The position numbers and the translations under genes are program-made. A DNA stretch of 64,000 nt from Bacillota bacterium. Lineage in GTDB: Bacteria; Bacillota; Clostridia; Acetivibrionales; DTU013. The number at the start of each line of letters is the position of its first letter. Within the stretch, counting starts at the first letter, position 1. The notes beneath the pieces were generated by a model that saw only the letters and a list, made by a program, of their open reading frames with translations, made no database searches and was not told the origin of the DNA. Of this stretch, positions 46,399 through 53,780 are shown one piece after another. The stretch is from contig JAFABI010000070.1 in the NCBI GenBank assembly GCA_023426125.1, positions 1-64,000 of the forward strand, read 5' to 3'.

Positions 46399-46497
46399 GT
46401 CGACTCCTCCTCTTATTTATGAACCGCAAAAGCATACAGCTTCATTTGCAGCTTTTGCAATCGAACTGTTCATAGCTGAGCTCAACTATTTGTTTTC

Positions 46498-46526
46498 ATT
46501 GTACAAGATATCCCGGACATTGTCTA
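46498..46526 (-). promoter_or_regulatory. Promoter of the alpha-galactoside operon
   Basis: TAGACA (46521-46526), exactly 17 bases, and TACAAT (46498-46503) on the minus strand, about 100 bases before the binding-protein ATG. A small palindrome TTGCAGCTTTTGCAA (46446-46460) in the leader could be a regulator or CcpA-like site but does not fit a cre consensus well. Confidence 0.65.
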
Positions 46527-46646
46527 TGTGCGCCCTTTTACCTGTTTTCTTATATTATTTTTACCTGCGGACATTCCACGAAGGCTAAGTTCTGATACCA
46601 TCATCGCTCAAGCACCCCAAGTTCGTTTATTATTTGAAACGTCAAA

Positions 46647-46702
46647 TAGGGAGCATTATGCACATAGATTCTGATTCTCAGCCATTGGACATATGCTCCC
46701 TA
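46647..46702. other. Inverted repeat downstream of the ABC-F gene
   Basis: TAGGGAGCAT (46647-46656) and ATGCTCCCTA (46693-46702) form a perfect 10-bp stem with a 36-base loop, beginning 33 bases after the ABC-F stop on the minus strand. There is no T-run. The rest of 46399-46734 contains only the promoter above. Confidence 0.45.
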
Positions 46703-46715
46703 AATTCATCCCATC

Positions 46716-46734
46716 CAAGGAATCGGACAGGTTT
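46716..46734. repeat. 19-bp exact repeat, copy 2
   Basis: CAAGGAATCGGACAGGTTT, identical to 37629-37647. Here it abuts the stop codon of the ABC-F gene on the opposite strand and could be the left part of that gene's 3' signal. Confidence 0.6.
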
Positions 46735-48687
46735 TTATATCTCCGATCCGTTGCCGGAGCTTAACCATTTCTCAATCATTTTATCCAATTCGCTGTTTAA
46801 TTCCTCTCGTTTGCAATAAAGCCTGTTCAGTTCATCATGACTGATTTCTGGCATGTACATATGTTTATCGGCTTCTCTGATCGCATCCTCCAAAAATTTA
46901 ATATCACTTTCAAGCCTGGTTAAATCCATCTCACTTTTGCTATTTTCAGCAATCGCTCTATCCCTGAACTTAGCTTCTGTGTTTCTAGCGGTTGCAGGCT
47001 TTTTGACGATCTGTGGCTGTTCTGGTTCCGCCGGCAGGCGGCTTTCATTCTTCTTGTTCTTATAATCGTCATAATTGCCAGGATAATTGACAAACCTGTT
47101 TTCTTCGATAGCAACGACCCGGCTGCACACTTTATTGATAAAGTAACGGTCATGGGATATAAACAGGATCGTGCCCTCAAAGTCCTCCAGAGCCTCCTCC
47201 AGGGTTTCGATGGATTCTATGTCCAGATGATTGGTAGGCTCATCCAGTATCAATAAATTTGTCTCCTCATACAACAGCATGGACAGCTTAAGCCTTACCC
47301 TTTCTCCCCCGGACAATTGCTTTACCTTCTTATATGGGTCTTTACCGAAAAACATAAATCTTGCAAGGTATTCACGGGCCTTTCCCTCCAGGATGGATTT
47401 GTTTTCTCTAAAGCATCCGATGACCGAATCCTCTTCATTGCTGAAAGTAATATGCTGCGGTAGATAGGAGACTTTAACATTTGCTCCAAGCTGCAATTTA
47501 CCACTATCCGCATCGGTTTCTCCCAGCAGCATCTTTATAAACGTAGTCTTGCCGCTGCCGTTCGGACCTATGAGCGCAATTCTTTCACCTAATGTAACAT
47601 ATAAATCGGTATTCTCAAAAATCATCCTGCTGCCAAAGCTTTTTGACAACCCGCATACCTTTATTGTTTCATACCCCGAGCGTTGGGCAGCTTTAAAATT
47701 AATCCTGATATTCTGTCTTTCAAAGACCGGACGGTCTATCCTTTCCATTTTGTCAAGCTTTCTTTGCATGCTCACCACCCTTCTGAAAAATTTATTGTTA
47801 TCGGCCCTTTGAGCCCAATCCCGCAAATCTTTGATGGCATTTTCCATGGAAGCGATTTTCTTTTTCTGCTCCTTGTAGTTTTCAAATTGCAGAAGCATAT
47901 CCTCTTCCTTTTGCCGTACATAGTCGGAATAATTTCCTTTATATGTCTCACACGCTTTATTTTCAACCTCGATAATCTTTGTAACTACCTTATCCAAAAA
48001 ATACCTGTCATGGGATACAATCATCACAATCCCCTTATAGCTTCTGAGGTATTTCTCAAGCCATTCTACAGATTCCATATCCAGGTGGTTTGTGGGCTCG
48101 TCAAGAAGCAAAACCTCGGGCTGTTCCAATAAAATCTTCCCAAGGTTTACCGTTGTTTTTTCACCGCCGCTGAGCATCTGGAATTCTCTTTGTAAGAAAG
48201 CATCGTCAAACTTCAGGCCGGTGCACACTTTGCTTAATTTTTCCTCCCTTTCGTACCCGCCTTTCGTATCATAGTCCTGTTGCAGCCGGCTGTATTGCTT
48301 TAACGCTGTTTCAAGGGTCTCCCCCTGTAAATGTTCCATTGCACCTTCCAGATCCTTCATCTGTCCCTCCAGACAGTAAAGCTCCCGGAACGCCAGATTT
48401 AAAATATCCTTTACCTTGAAGCGGTCAGGATAGCTTGACGATTGTTCAAGATAGGCGATGGACGTCCCTTTGGGGATGGAAATCCGGCTCTTGCCCTCGG
48501 AGATTTTTCGATAGTCTATATCCATTTGCTCAATTCCGGCCAACAGTTTTAAAATCGTGGTTTTTCCGCTTCCATTGATCCCCACGATACCCGCCTTTTC
48601 ACCCTCGTAAACCGTAAAACCGGCATTGTCAAGGATAAAGTTGCCACCATAATGTTTTCGGGCATTATACATTGTTATTTCAAGCAT
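46735..48687 (-). CDS. ABC-F ribosome-associated ATPase, possible antibiotic-protection type
   Basis: 650 residues from ATG 48687. Two ABC domains without membrane helices: Walker A GINGSGKTT (near 38) and GPNGSGKTT (near 365); signatures LSGGEKTTVNL and LSGGERVRLKL; Walker B LLLDEPTNHLD and LILDEPTNHLD. The linker (about 240-330) is charged with ENYKEQKKKIASMENAIKDL, and a coiled-coil C-terminal extension follows (about 560-650). ABC-F proteins act at the ribosomal E site; some displace antibiotics. It is nine bases after a methyltransferase gene and shares its attenuated leader. The regulated leader and length suggest a CplR/OptrA-like resistance role, but housekeeping EttA/Uup-type functions cannot be excluded by reading alone. 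Confidence 0.85.
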   Translation of the reverse strand: MLEITMYNARKHYGGNFILDNAGFTVYEGEKAGIVGINGSGKTTILKLLAGIEQMDIDYRKISEGKSRISIPKGTSIAYLEQSSSYPDRFKVKDILNLAFRELYCLEGQMKDLEGAMEHLQGETLETALKQYSRLQQDYDTKGGYEREEKLSKVCTGLKFDDAFLQREFQMLSGGEKTTVNLGKILLEQPEVLLLDEPTNHLDMESVEWLEKYLRSYKGIVMIVSHDRYFLDKVVTKIIEVENKACETYKGNYSDYVRQKEEDMLLQFENYKEQKKKIASMENAIKDLRDWAQRADNNKFFRRVVSMQRKLDKMERIDRPVFERQNIRINFKAAQRSGYETIKVCGLSKSFGSRMIFENTDLYVTLGERIALIGPNGSGKTTFIKMLLGETDADSGKLQLGANVKVSYLPQHITFSNEEDSVIGCFRENKSILEGKAREYLARFMFFGKDPYKKVKQLSGGERVRLKLSMLLYEETNLLILDEPTNHLDIESIETLEEALEDFEGTILFISHDRYFINKVCSRVVAIEENRFVNYPGNYDDYKNKKNESRLPAEPEQPQIVKKPATARNTEAKFRDRAIAENSKSEMDLTRLESDIKFLEDAIREADKHMYMPEISHDELNRLYCKREELNSELDKMIEKWLSSGNGSEI

Positions 48688-48696
48688 CAATATCCC

Positions 48697-49278
48697 TCAT
48701 TTCATCATCTGCTTATTTTTCATGCCGCTGTAATCCTTGTTTCTTCTTTCCGCTTCGAATACAAAATATCCGTCGATTTCACGGACCATCACTCCGCCAA
48801 AAATTGATATGAACTTGTTTTTGTACCATTCCTTCCGTTTTGTCACCATAAGCATCTTTCCTCCGATTTTCAACCGGTTGAAACCCTTCTCGATAAATTT
48901 TCGGGCTACGGCAAAGTCGGCATGGTAAGGCGGATTGCATAGAATAAGATCAAATCCTGTTTCCTTCAGTGCTTCGATGCCATCACTCTGCAGGATGCAT
49001 ACGGCCCCTGTTCCATTTCTTATGGTGTTTTTTATTGAATACAAAATCGCTTCCCTATCTGCATCTATCATATAAACATGCTCTGCGCCAATGAGCCTTG
49101 CCGCCGTTATTCCGACAACCCCATACCCGCATCCAAGATCAAGCACTTTCCGCCCTTGTGTAAATTCAACGCACGAAAGCATGGCAAGTGTTCCGGCGTC
49201 GATTTTCCCGGGTGAAAAACACTTTTGCGAAGTCTCAAACTCAAAATCATGCCCTTTGATATTCACTTTAATGATCAT
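48697..49278 (-). CDS. RsmC-like SAM-dependent methyltransferase (small domain)
   Basis: 193 residues from ATG 49278 (GGAAAGGG upstream); the frame further upstream runs through the terminator and is not coding. Motif I is KVLDLGCGYGVVGI (around 46-59) and motif IV is FDLILCNPPYH (around 108-118), the NPPY signature of N-methyltransferases acting on nucleic acid bases, as in RsmC/RlmG (N2 of guanine in rRNA). It is half the size of E. coli RsmC, lacking the duplicated N-domain, like Firmicute YbxB-type proteins. Coupled with an ABC-F gene, an rRNA target is likely. Confidence 0.85.
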   Translation of the reverse strand: MIIKVNIKGHDFEFETSQKCFSPGKIDAGTLAMLSCVEFTQGRKVLDLGCGYGVVGITAARLIGAEHVYMIDADREAILYSIKNTIRNGTGAVCILQSDGIEALKETGFDLILCNPPYHADFAVARKFIEKGFNRLKIGGKMLMVTKRKEWYKNKFISIFGGVMVREIDGYFVFEAERRNKDYSGMKNKQMMK

Positions 49279-49308
49279 TAACAGCCCTTTCCGAGCTGCA
49301 CATTGCAC

Positions 49309-49360
49309 AAAACAAAAACACCATGCCATTGTCTTGAAAATTAAGACAACAAGCATGGTG
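49309..49360 (-). terminator. Leader terminator of the methyltransferase / ABC-F operon
   Basis: On the minus strand CACCATGC.. (49353-49360) and TTGTCTT (about 49343-49350) pair with AAGACAA and GCATGGTG (49319-49335), followed by TTTTTGTTTTG. It sits about 30 bases before the methyltransferase start, inside the transcript expected from the promoter at 49606-49634, so readthrough must be allowed for expression. Its loop includes CTTAATTTTC, complementary to an upstream segment. Confidence 0.8.
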
Positions 49361-49471
49361 ATACCTGTACCGGACTAACCGGTATTTATTAAACATTATC
49401 TTAAGGAGGAAAGTCCCTGGCAGCAGAAAAATGTCACTTTACTCCAATAATAGGCTATCTCACGCAATATG

Positions 49472-49569
49472 CAGCTCTCACTTAATTTTCTTTTACACAG
49501 CAATCTAGAGCCCTGGATAACACGGGCTATAAATACACTATTCGATTTAGAAAAATTAAGCGTTAGCTG
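49472..49569 (-). promoter_or_regulatory. Candidate ribosome-mediated attenuator (arms A and B)
   Basis: On the minus strand arm A (49550-49569, covering the leader peptide codons) pairs with arm B (49472-49490) by about 17 pairs with one bulge and one 2x2 internal loop. Arm B also contains GAAAATTAAG, the exact complement of CTTAATTTTC in the terminator loop (49336-49345). A ribosome held on the leader would cover A, freeing B to pair with the terminator region. This is the layout of antibiotic-induced ribosome stalling attenuators. Confidence 0.6.
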
Positions 49570-49573
49570 GCAT
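49556..49573 (-). CDS. Leader peptide MPANA in the attenuator
   Basis: ATG 49573 is followed by CCA GCT AAC GCT TAA, five residues, with GAGG seven bases upstream (49581-49584). The predicted transcription start is about 25 bases before it. The codons lie within arm A of the attenuator stem. It is too short to recognise by similarity; the support is its SD, its position and the RNA pairing. Confidence 0.55.
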   Translation of the reverse strand: MPANA

Positions 49574-49605
49574 GGGACTACCTCGCTTTGTTTGTATTTG
49601 AGACT

Positions 49606-49634
49606 ATTTTACTATGAGCATTTGCAAATGTAAA
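49606..49634 (-). promoter_or_regulatory. Promoter of the methyltransferase / ABC-F operon
   Basis: TTTACA (49629-49634), 17 bases, TAAAAT (49606-49611) on the minus strand. Transcription from about 49599 gives a 320-base leader containing the leader peptide, arms A and B, a further stem (about 49406-49446) and the terminator. Confidence 0.6.
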
Positions 49635-49695
49635 GCTTTTACAGATAATTTAACGGCAATTCACTATTTTCAGGTGACTATTCACGTACCCCGGT

Positions 49696-49795
49696 TGTCA
49701 TTGCGAGGAGCAAAGCGACGTGGCAATCTCTGCTTCTGAACTGAGATAGCATTTATTCGATTACCGCGCTCCACTTCGTTTCGCTCGCAATGACA
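49696..49795. repeat. REP-like palindromic element (TGTCATTGCGAGG type)
   Basis: TGTCATTGCGAG at the left and CTCGCAATGACA at the right are inverted ends. The internal AGCAAAGCGACGTGGCAATC is the form of a repeat found scattered in many Clostridia, Rickettsiales and other genomes. It sits between the ABC-F promoter and the DUF116 gene and has no coding function. Confidence 0.7.
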
Positions 49796-49807
49796 GTAAC
49801 TGAATAA

Positions 49808-50965
49808 TCACATTTTCAGGATTTTCTTCAGCCTGTTAAGGTTGATTTCCGTAGGCATGCCCTCCCTGCACCAATGATTCTTGCAGCCGCAGTAGTCAAG
49901 GAGCACGCATTGCGCCGGAATCCCCTGGTCGTTCAGCATCCAGCCTCCGGAGACCAGGTTGAGCACACAGGATATGCCTACTACGCCTGTATCGGAATTT
50001 AGCAATGCCCCGTCGGTTTTCGTTGCAGAAATGGAAGACTCATGGGGAACCATCAATACCTCAAACCTGTGCTGCTTCCCAAGCCTTCGCAACCTGTTCA
50101 CGCTGCATTCGGCAGTACAGCCTGTGCACTTGAAAGTATTGTCCTCCTCCACCGCCTTGCATTTTCCGGCGGGCAGCAGACGCATGCACGCAGGCAGAAG
50201 CACCATTTTCCGCCTGGTTGCGTCAAACGCTGCTTTATACGCCCTGTTCATAATTTCGGCGCCTACCATGTTCATATGGTATTCCACTCTCCGACGGCCG
50301 CAGAAAATCACATCCTCATGCCAGTAATGCTCATCCCGTATTTCATTCAGATATCTGTCCACATTAGGAGTATACCTGCCCAATACCTCCTCGCTGCGCG
50401 CTTCAAACCATGCCGCAAGGGTTATGGCGGTGGCAATGATATCCGATGCTGCTTTATTTTCAAGGGTTTCAAGGTATGCCTGCCAGCCTCTAAGCCTTTT
50501 TACCTCCCTGTCAAATTCTCCGGCTGCATCCAGCCAGTCCAGAAGTTTGTCCATTTGCTGCAATGTGGGGGCGGCAACAGACATATTGTCGTATAAATCA
50601 GGGGAAAGGAAAATTGTTGACATAATGCCGCGTATGAAGTCAATCCCCGGCTTCAGACTCCCCCCCTGCTCCCGCAGCTTGACGAGGCCGGTAAGCAGCT
50701 GCCTGGGGATCGGATCCAGTCCGCTGGCATCGCCGCCATATACCCTCCACAGAATTCCCAGCACTAAAAGCTCAAAGCCGTATTCTTCCTTTGAACGCAG
50801 CTTTATTCCGGGTTTTTCTGCAGTATAGCGTGTATATTTATCTATGATCGGACCAGCAAGATTATCCGTCTCGGCAGCATCTTCATCGGTGAAGCTTGCT
50901 ATGTCAAGATAATAAACCTCCGAATCGTTTTTATCATCCCTTAGCGAATAGGTTATCACGTACAT
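49808..50965 (-). CDS. DUF116-domain protein
   Basis: 385 residues from ATG 50965. The C-terminal ~170 residues are Cys-rich: LPACMRLLPAGKCKA, CTGCTAECSVNRLRRLGKQHRFEVLMVPHESS, GISCVLNLVSGGWML, and LLDYCGCKNHWCREGMPTEINLNRL. This matches DUF116, a predicted metal- or cluster-binding domain often near polyprenyl or cofactor genes. The N-terminal ~200 residues are helical and may be polyprenyl-synthetase-like. Function is unknown. A GGGGGATG stretch upstream is a possible SD. No operon partner. Confidence 0.72.
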   Translation of the reverse strand: MYVITYSLRDDKNDSEVYYLDIASFTDEDAAETDNLAGPIIDKYTRYTAEKPGIKLRSKEEYGFELLVLGILWRVYGGDASGLDPIPRQLLTGLVKLREQGGSLKPGIDFIRGIMSTIFLSPDLYDNMSVAAPTLQQMDKLLDWLDAAGEFDREVKRLRGWQAYLETLENKAASDIIATAITLAAWFEARSEEVLGRYTPNVDRYLNEIRDEHYWHEDVIFCGRRRVEYHMNMVGAEIMNRAYKAAFDATRRKMVLLPACMRLLPAGKCKAVEEDNTFKCTGCTAECSVNRLRRLGKQHRFEVLMVPHESSISATKTDGALLNSDTGVVGISCVLNLVSGGWMLNDQGIPAQCVLLDYCGCKNHWCREGMPTEINLNRLKKILKM

Positions 50966-51327
50966 GCCTTTTACATCCCCCTGCTTGCTACAAAATCCCA
51001 ACGGCGCGAGGCCTGCCCGGTTTCAGGAGCTTCCGCCCCGGCACAGGAACCGACTGCATTTCTGACGGAAGCGGCTGAATTATCTTATTCACAAACTCGT
51101 AAAACCGTTAATAATTCTACTACTGCAGCGGAACATTTTATTTAGTACTTCCGTGAATAACGCATTAAAGCATCCGCGATATTTCCGTAAGGCGCATAGG
51201 CGCCTGTAAAATTAGTGCTTATTTCGCTGTAGTACTACTGTAATAATACGAAATTCATCAGAAAAAGTCTACGTCTTTTTTACGTTAACCTCAAACGCGT
51301 GTGTCAACATCCCCGTCCCATTGACAC
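50966..51327. other. Non-coding gap with imperfect TACTAC.. inverted repeat
   Basis: No gene is supported here. CTACTACTGCAGCGG (51117-51131) and TTCGCTGTAGTACTACTG (51227-51244) are imperfect inverted ends about 110 bases apart; their core is shared with the perfect hairpin at 35330-35379. The interior includes GGCGCATAGGCGCC. It resembles a small non-autonomous repeat element. Confidence 0.45.
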
Positions 51328-53079
51328 TCAGCAGCCGTCCCCGCTTCGAATCTTAAAGTAAAACAATACTCCCTTTTCAGTATTGCTGGCGCCGTAGGAT
51401 GCATTGTGAAGCTGAAGGATTTTAGCCGATATGGCAAGGCCAAGGCCGGTTCCACCGCTATTTCTTGTTCTCGAGGACTCTATACGGTAAAACCTCCCCC
51501 ATATTCTTCCCAGCTTCTCCTCCGGAATAGGCTCCCCCTGGTTCTCGATGGAAAAAGTGGTTTCATTACCGGCTGCTCTGATTTCAATCCTTATCTCTCC
51601 GGCATAAGGCGTGTGCCTGATTGCATTTGTTACAAAATTACCGATCACCTGTCCGGTCTTAATCCGGTCGGCAAAAACAAATGCAGGCTCTTGTCCGGCT
51701 TTAACAGTGATCCTGACACACTTCTCCCGCATGGGGCTCTCAGACTCTTCCACTATTTCGCTTAGCAGGTCCCTCAAATCAAACCTTTCCTTATTTAATA
51801 CCCCCGAACCGGTTTCCATACGTGACAGTTCAAGCATGTCCTGAACAAGCGAATTCATTCTGCCAACCTCGTACTGCAATCTTTCCAGGTACCGCTCCCT
51901 CTTGTCTTTTCTGATATCATCCTTCAATGCTTCCAAATAGCCTCCCATTGCTGCGATAGGCGTTTTAAGCTCATGGGAGGCATTTGAAACAAATTCCTTC
52001 AATTCCGTTATTGTGGAGTCGAGCCTGGACGACATCGTATTGAGACTTTGCGAAAGATCGCCAAGCTCATCCCGGGAATGAATGCCGCATTTTGCGCTAA
52101 AGTCCATTTGGGACATTCTTAACGCCGCAGTATTTATTTTAATCAGAGGCTGTGTCACCATCCTGGAATAGATGTAAGAAAGAATCAGCACAAATACAAG
52201 AGCAGCTAGAAAAATATACGCCAGATAATCTTTGATGACCTCTACCGCTTCATCCACCGGCTGCAGCGGAACGATGGCAAATACTGCCTCCCTGCCCCCA
52301 TCCTGCCGGGCCAGCGGAAAAATAAACAGCTTGTATTTACTCCCTGTTGCACGATCTTTATAATCCCGAATGCAGCGCTTATCGGGTATTCTGATATTCG
52401 CCTCCTGCCATTGCTTCAAAGCTGCTTTTAGTGCAGTAAAAGGGGATGCGGCATTTTCATATTCGTTTTCATTCATCAGCCGTAAATACTCGACCGTGCC
52501 ATCTACCTGCACCATATGGCTCCAATCGACGGCAGTCCTGTAATCGGCGCTCCCATCGCCGCCGTTGCGCTTCCAGACCATCCCGTCCACTTCAATTTCA
52601 AAAGGCCGGAGCCTGAAACCTTCATCCGAAAAGAATCCCTTTATGCTTACATTTTTACCGACCTGCATACCCCCGGTCAATAAGCTATCCACAAGAGATA
52701 CATCATGAAGGTCGACACAGACTTCCTTACCTTCCGCATTTCTTACCGCCATTTCGATCCCGCCGTACTTGTTGTTTCCGTAATCGTTCAAAATGACCAA
52801 TTGTATGTCATAGTTATCCGTCATATATGCCGATTCAGTGTCAAGCATGAACTTTCCCCAGGCATTTTGGGCATAATTGCGGCAGAATTCCTCCAGAGCC
52901 TTAACGGAGCGTTTTTCTTTTGAGGCAGAATAAAACTTTTCTAAAAATAGGAATTGTGATATCAGCTCTACGGATATAAAAATGATAAACATGACTGCCG
53001 TCACATAAAACAGCTTACGGGTGATGCCTATCCTCCCGGACCGCAGATTGGCCGGTTTGTCCCCGGTTTGCCCCATCAT
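51328..53079 (-). CDS. Sensor histidine kinase with extracellular sensor domain
   Basis: 583 residues. Helix 1 (about 20-45) and helix 2 (about 290-310, YLAYIFLAALVFVLILSYIY) flank a ~240-residue outer domain. A HAMP domain (TQPLIKINTAALRMSQMDF) is followed by the H-box FVSNASHELKTPIAAMGGY (His about 370), N-box IGNFVTNAIRHTP and G-box GGTGLGLAISAKILQLH. Its ATG overlaps the regulator stop (ATGA). With the regulator it closes the 60-51 kb operon and probably reads ligand-loaded SBP or envelope state. Confidence 0.92.
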   Translation of the reverse strand: MMGQTGDKPANLRSGRIGITRKLFYVTAVMFIIFISVELISQFLFLEKFYSASKEKRSVKALEEFCRNYAQNAWGKFMLDTESAYMTDNYDIQLVILNDYGNNKYGGIEMAVRNAEGKEVCVDLHDVSLVDSLLTGGMQVGKNVSIKGFFSDEGFRLRPFEIEVDGMVWKRNGGDGSADYRTAVDWSHMVQVDGTVEYLRLMNENEYENAASPFTALKAALKQWQEANIRIPDKRCIRDYKDRATGSKYKLFIFPLARQDGGREAVFAIVPLQPVDEAVEVIKDYLAYIFLAALVFVLILSYIYSRMVTQPLIKINTAALRMSQMDFSAKCGIHSRDELGDLSQSLNTMSSRLDSTITELKEFVSNASHELKTPIAAMGGYLEALKDDIRKDKRERYLERLQYEVGRMNSLVQDMLELSRMETGSGVLNKERFDLRDLLSEIVEESESPMREKCVRITVKAGQEPAFVFADRIKTGQVIGNFVTNAIRHTPYAGEIRIEIRAAGNETTFSIENQGEPIPEEKLGRIWGRFYRIESSRTRNSGGTGLGLAISAKILQLHNASYGASNTEKGVLFYFKIRSGDGC

Positions 53080-53759
53080 AGGCTTTCCTCGAATTTATAG
53101 CCGGCCTTTAGCTTTGTCCTTATGTGTACCGCTTTACTGCCGATCTTTGACCTGAGTCTGCGTATATGGGTGTCTACCGCCCTGGAATCCCCGAAGTAAT
53201 CATATCCCCAAACCTTTGCGAGAAGCGTTTCCCTCGTCATGATCCTGTCTCTGTTTTCCATCAGTGCAACCAGCAAGTCGTATTCCTTCGGTGAAAGCTC
53301 GATGTTCTTACCGTCAACCGTTACCGCCCTGGAAAGCAACTCCACCCGTATACCGGCTCCCGTCAGGCTCTCCCTGTTTTCACCCCCAAGCATTCCACTT
53401 GTCCTTTTCAGAAGGTTTTTTGATTTTGCCAGCAGTATTTTTACACTGAAAGGCTTGGTGACATAGTCGTCCGCTCCGAGCTCATAGCCGGTTATCTTGT
53501 CCTCCTCGTCATCCCTGGCAGTGATTACGATGATCGGTATGGAAGAGGTCTTCCTGAGACGCCTGCATAAAGAAAATCCATCGATTCCGGGCAGCATGAT
53601 GTCCAGAAGCGCCAGATCATATTCAGCCTCTTCCCACAATTCAAGCGCTTTCAATCCGTCAGACACCCCGTCGATAAGGAACCCGTCCTTCTCAAAATAA
53701 TCGGTTACAACCTCCCTCAGGCTCTCGTCGTCTTCTACAAGCAATACTCTTTTTTGCAT
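53076..53759 (-). CDS. OmpR-family response regulator
   Basis: 227 residues. Receiver: LLVEDDESLREVVTD, phospho-acceptor in ALLDIMLPGIDG (Asp about 52), VITARDDEED and VTKPFS. The winged-helix effector runs LSPKEYDLLVALMENRDRIMTRETLLAKVWGY to HIRRLRSKIG. The first 56 bases of the gene recur perfectly at 55186-55241 in front of the second solute-binding gene. It is cotranscribed with the kinase below and the binding proteins above. Confidence 0.92.
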   Translation of the reverse strand: MQKRVLLVEDDESLREVVTDYFEKDGFLIDGVSDGLKALELWEEAEYDLALLDIMLPGIDGFSLCRRLRKTSSIPIIVITARDDEEDKITGYELGADDYVTKPFSVKILLAKSKNLLKRTSGMLGGENRESLTGAGIRVELLSRAVTVDGKNIELSPKEYDLLVALMENRDRIMTRETLLAKVWGYDYFGDSRAVDTHIRRLRSKIGSKAVHIRTKLKAGYKFEESL

Positions 53760-53780
53760 AATCCCATCCCCGCCATAATA

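Noticed and set aside
48697..49356. Longer methyltransferase start at 49356
   Set aside because: The extra codons cross the leader terminator and lack an SD; ATG 49278 has one.
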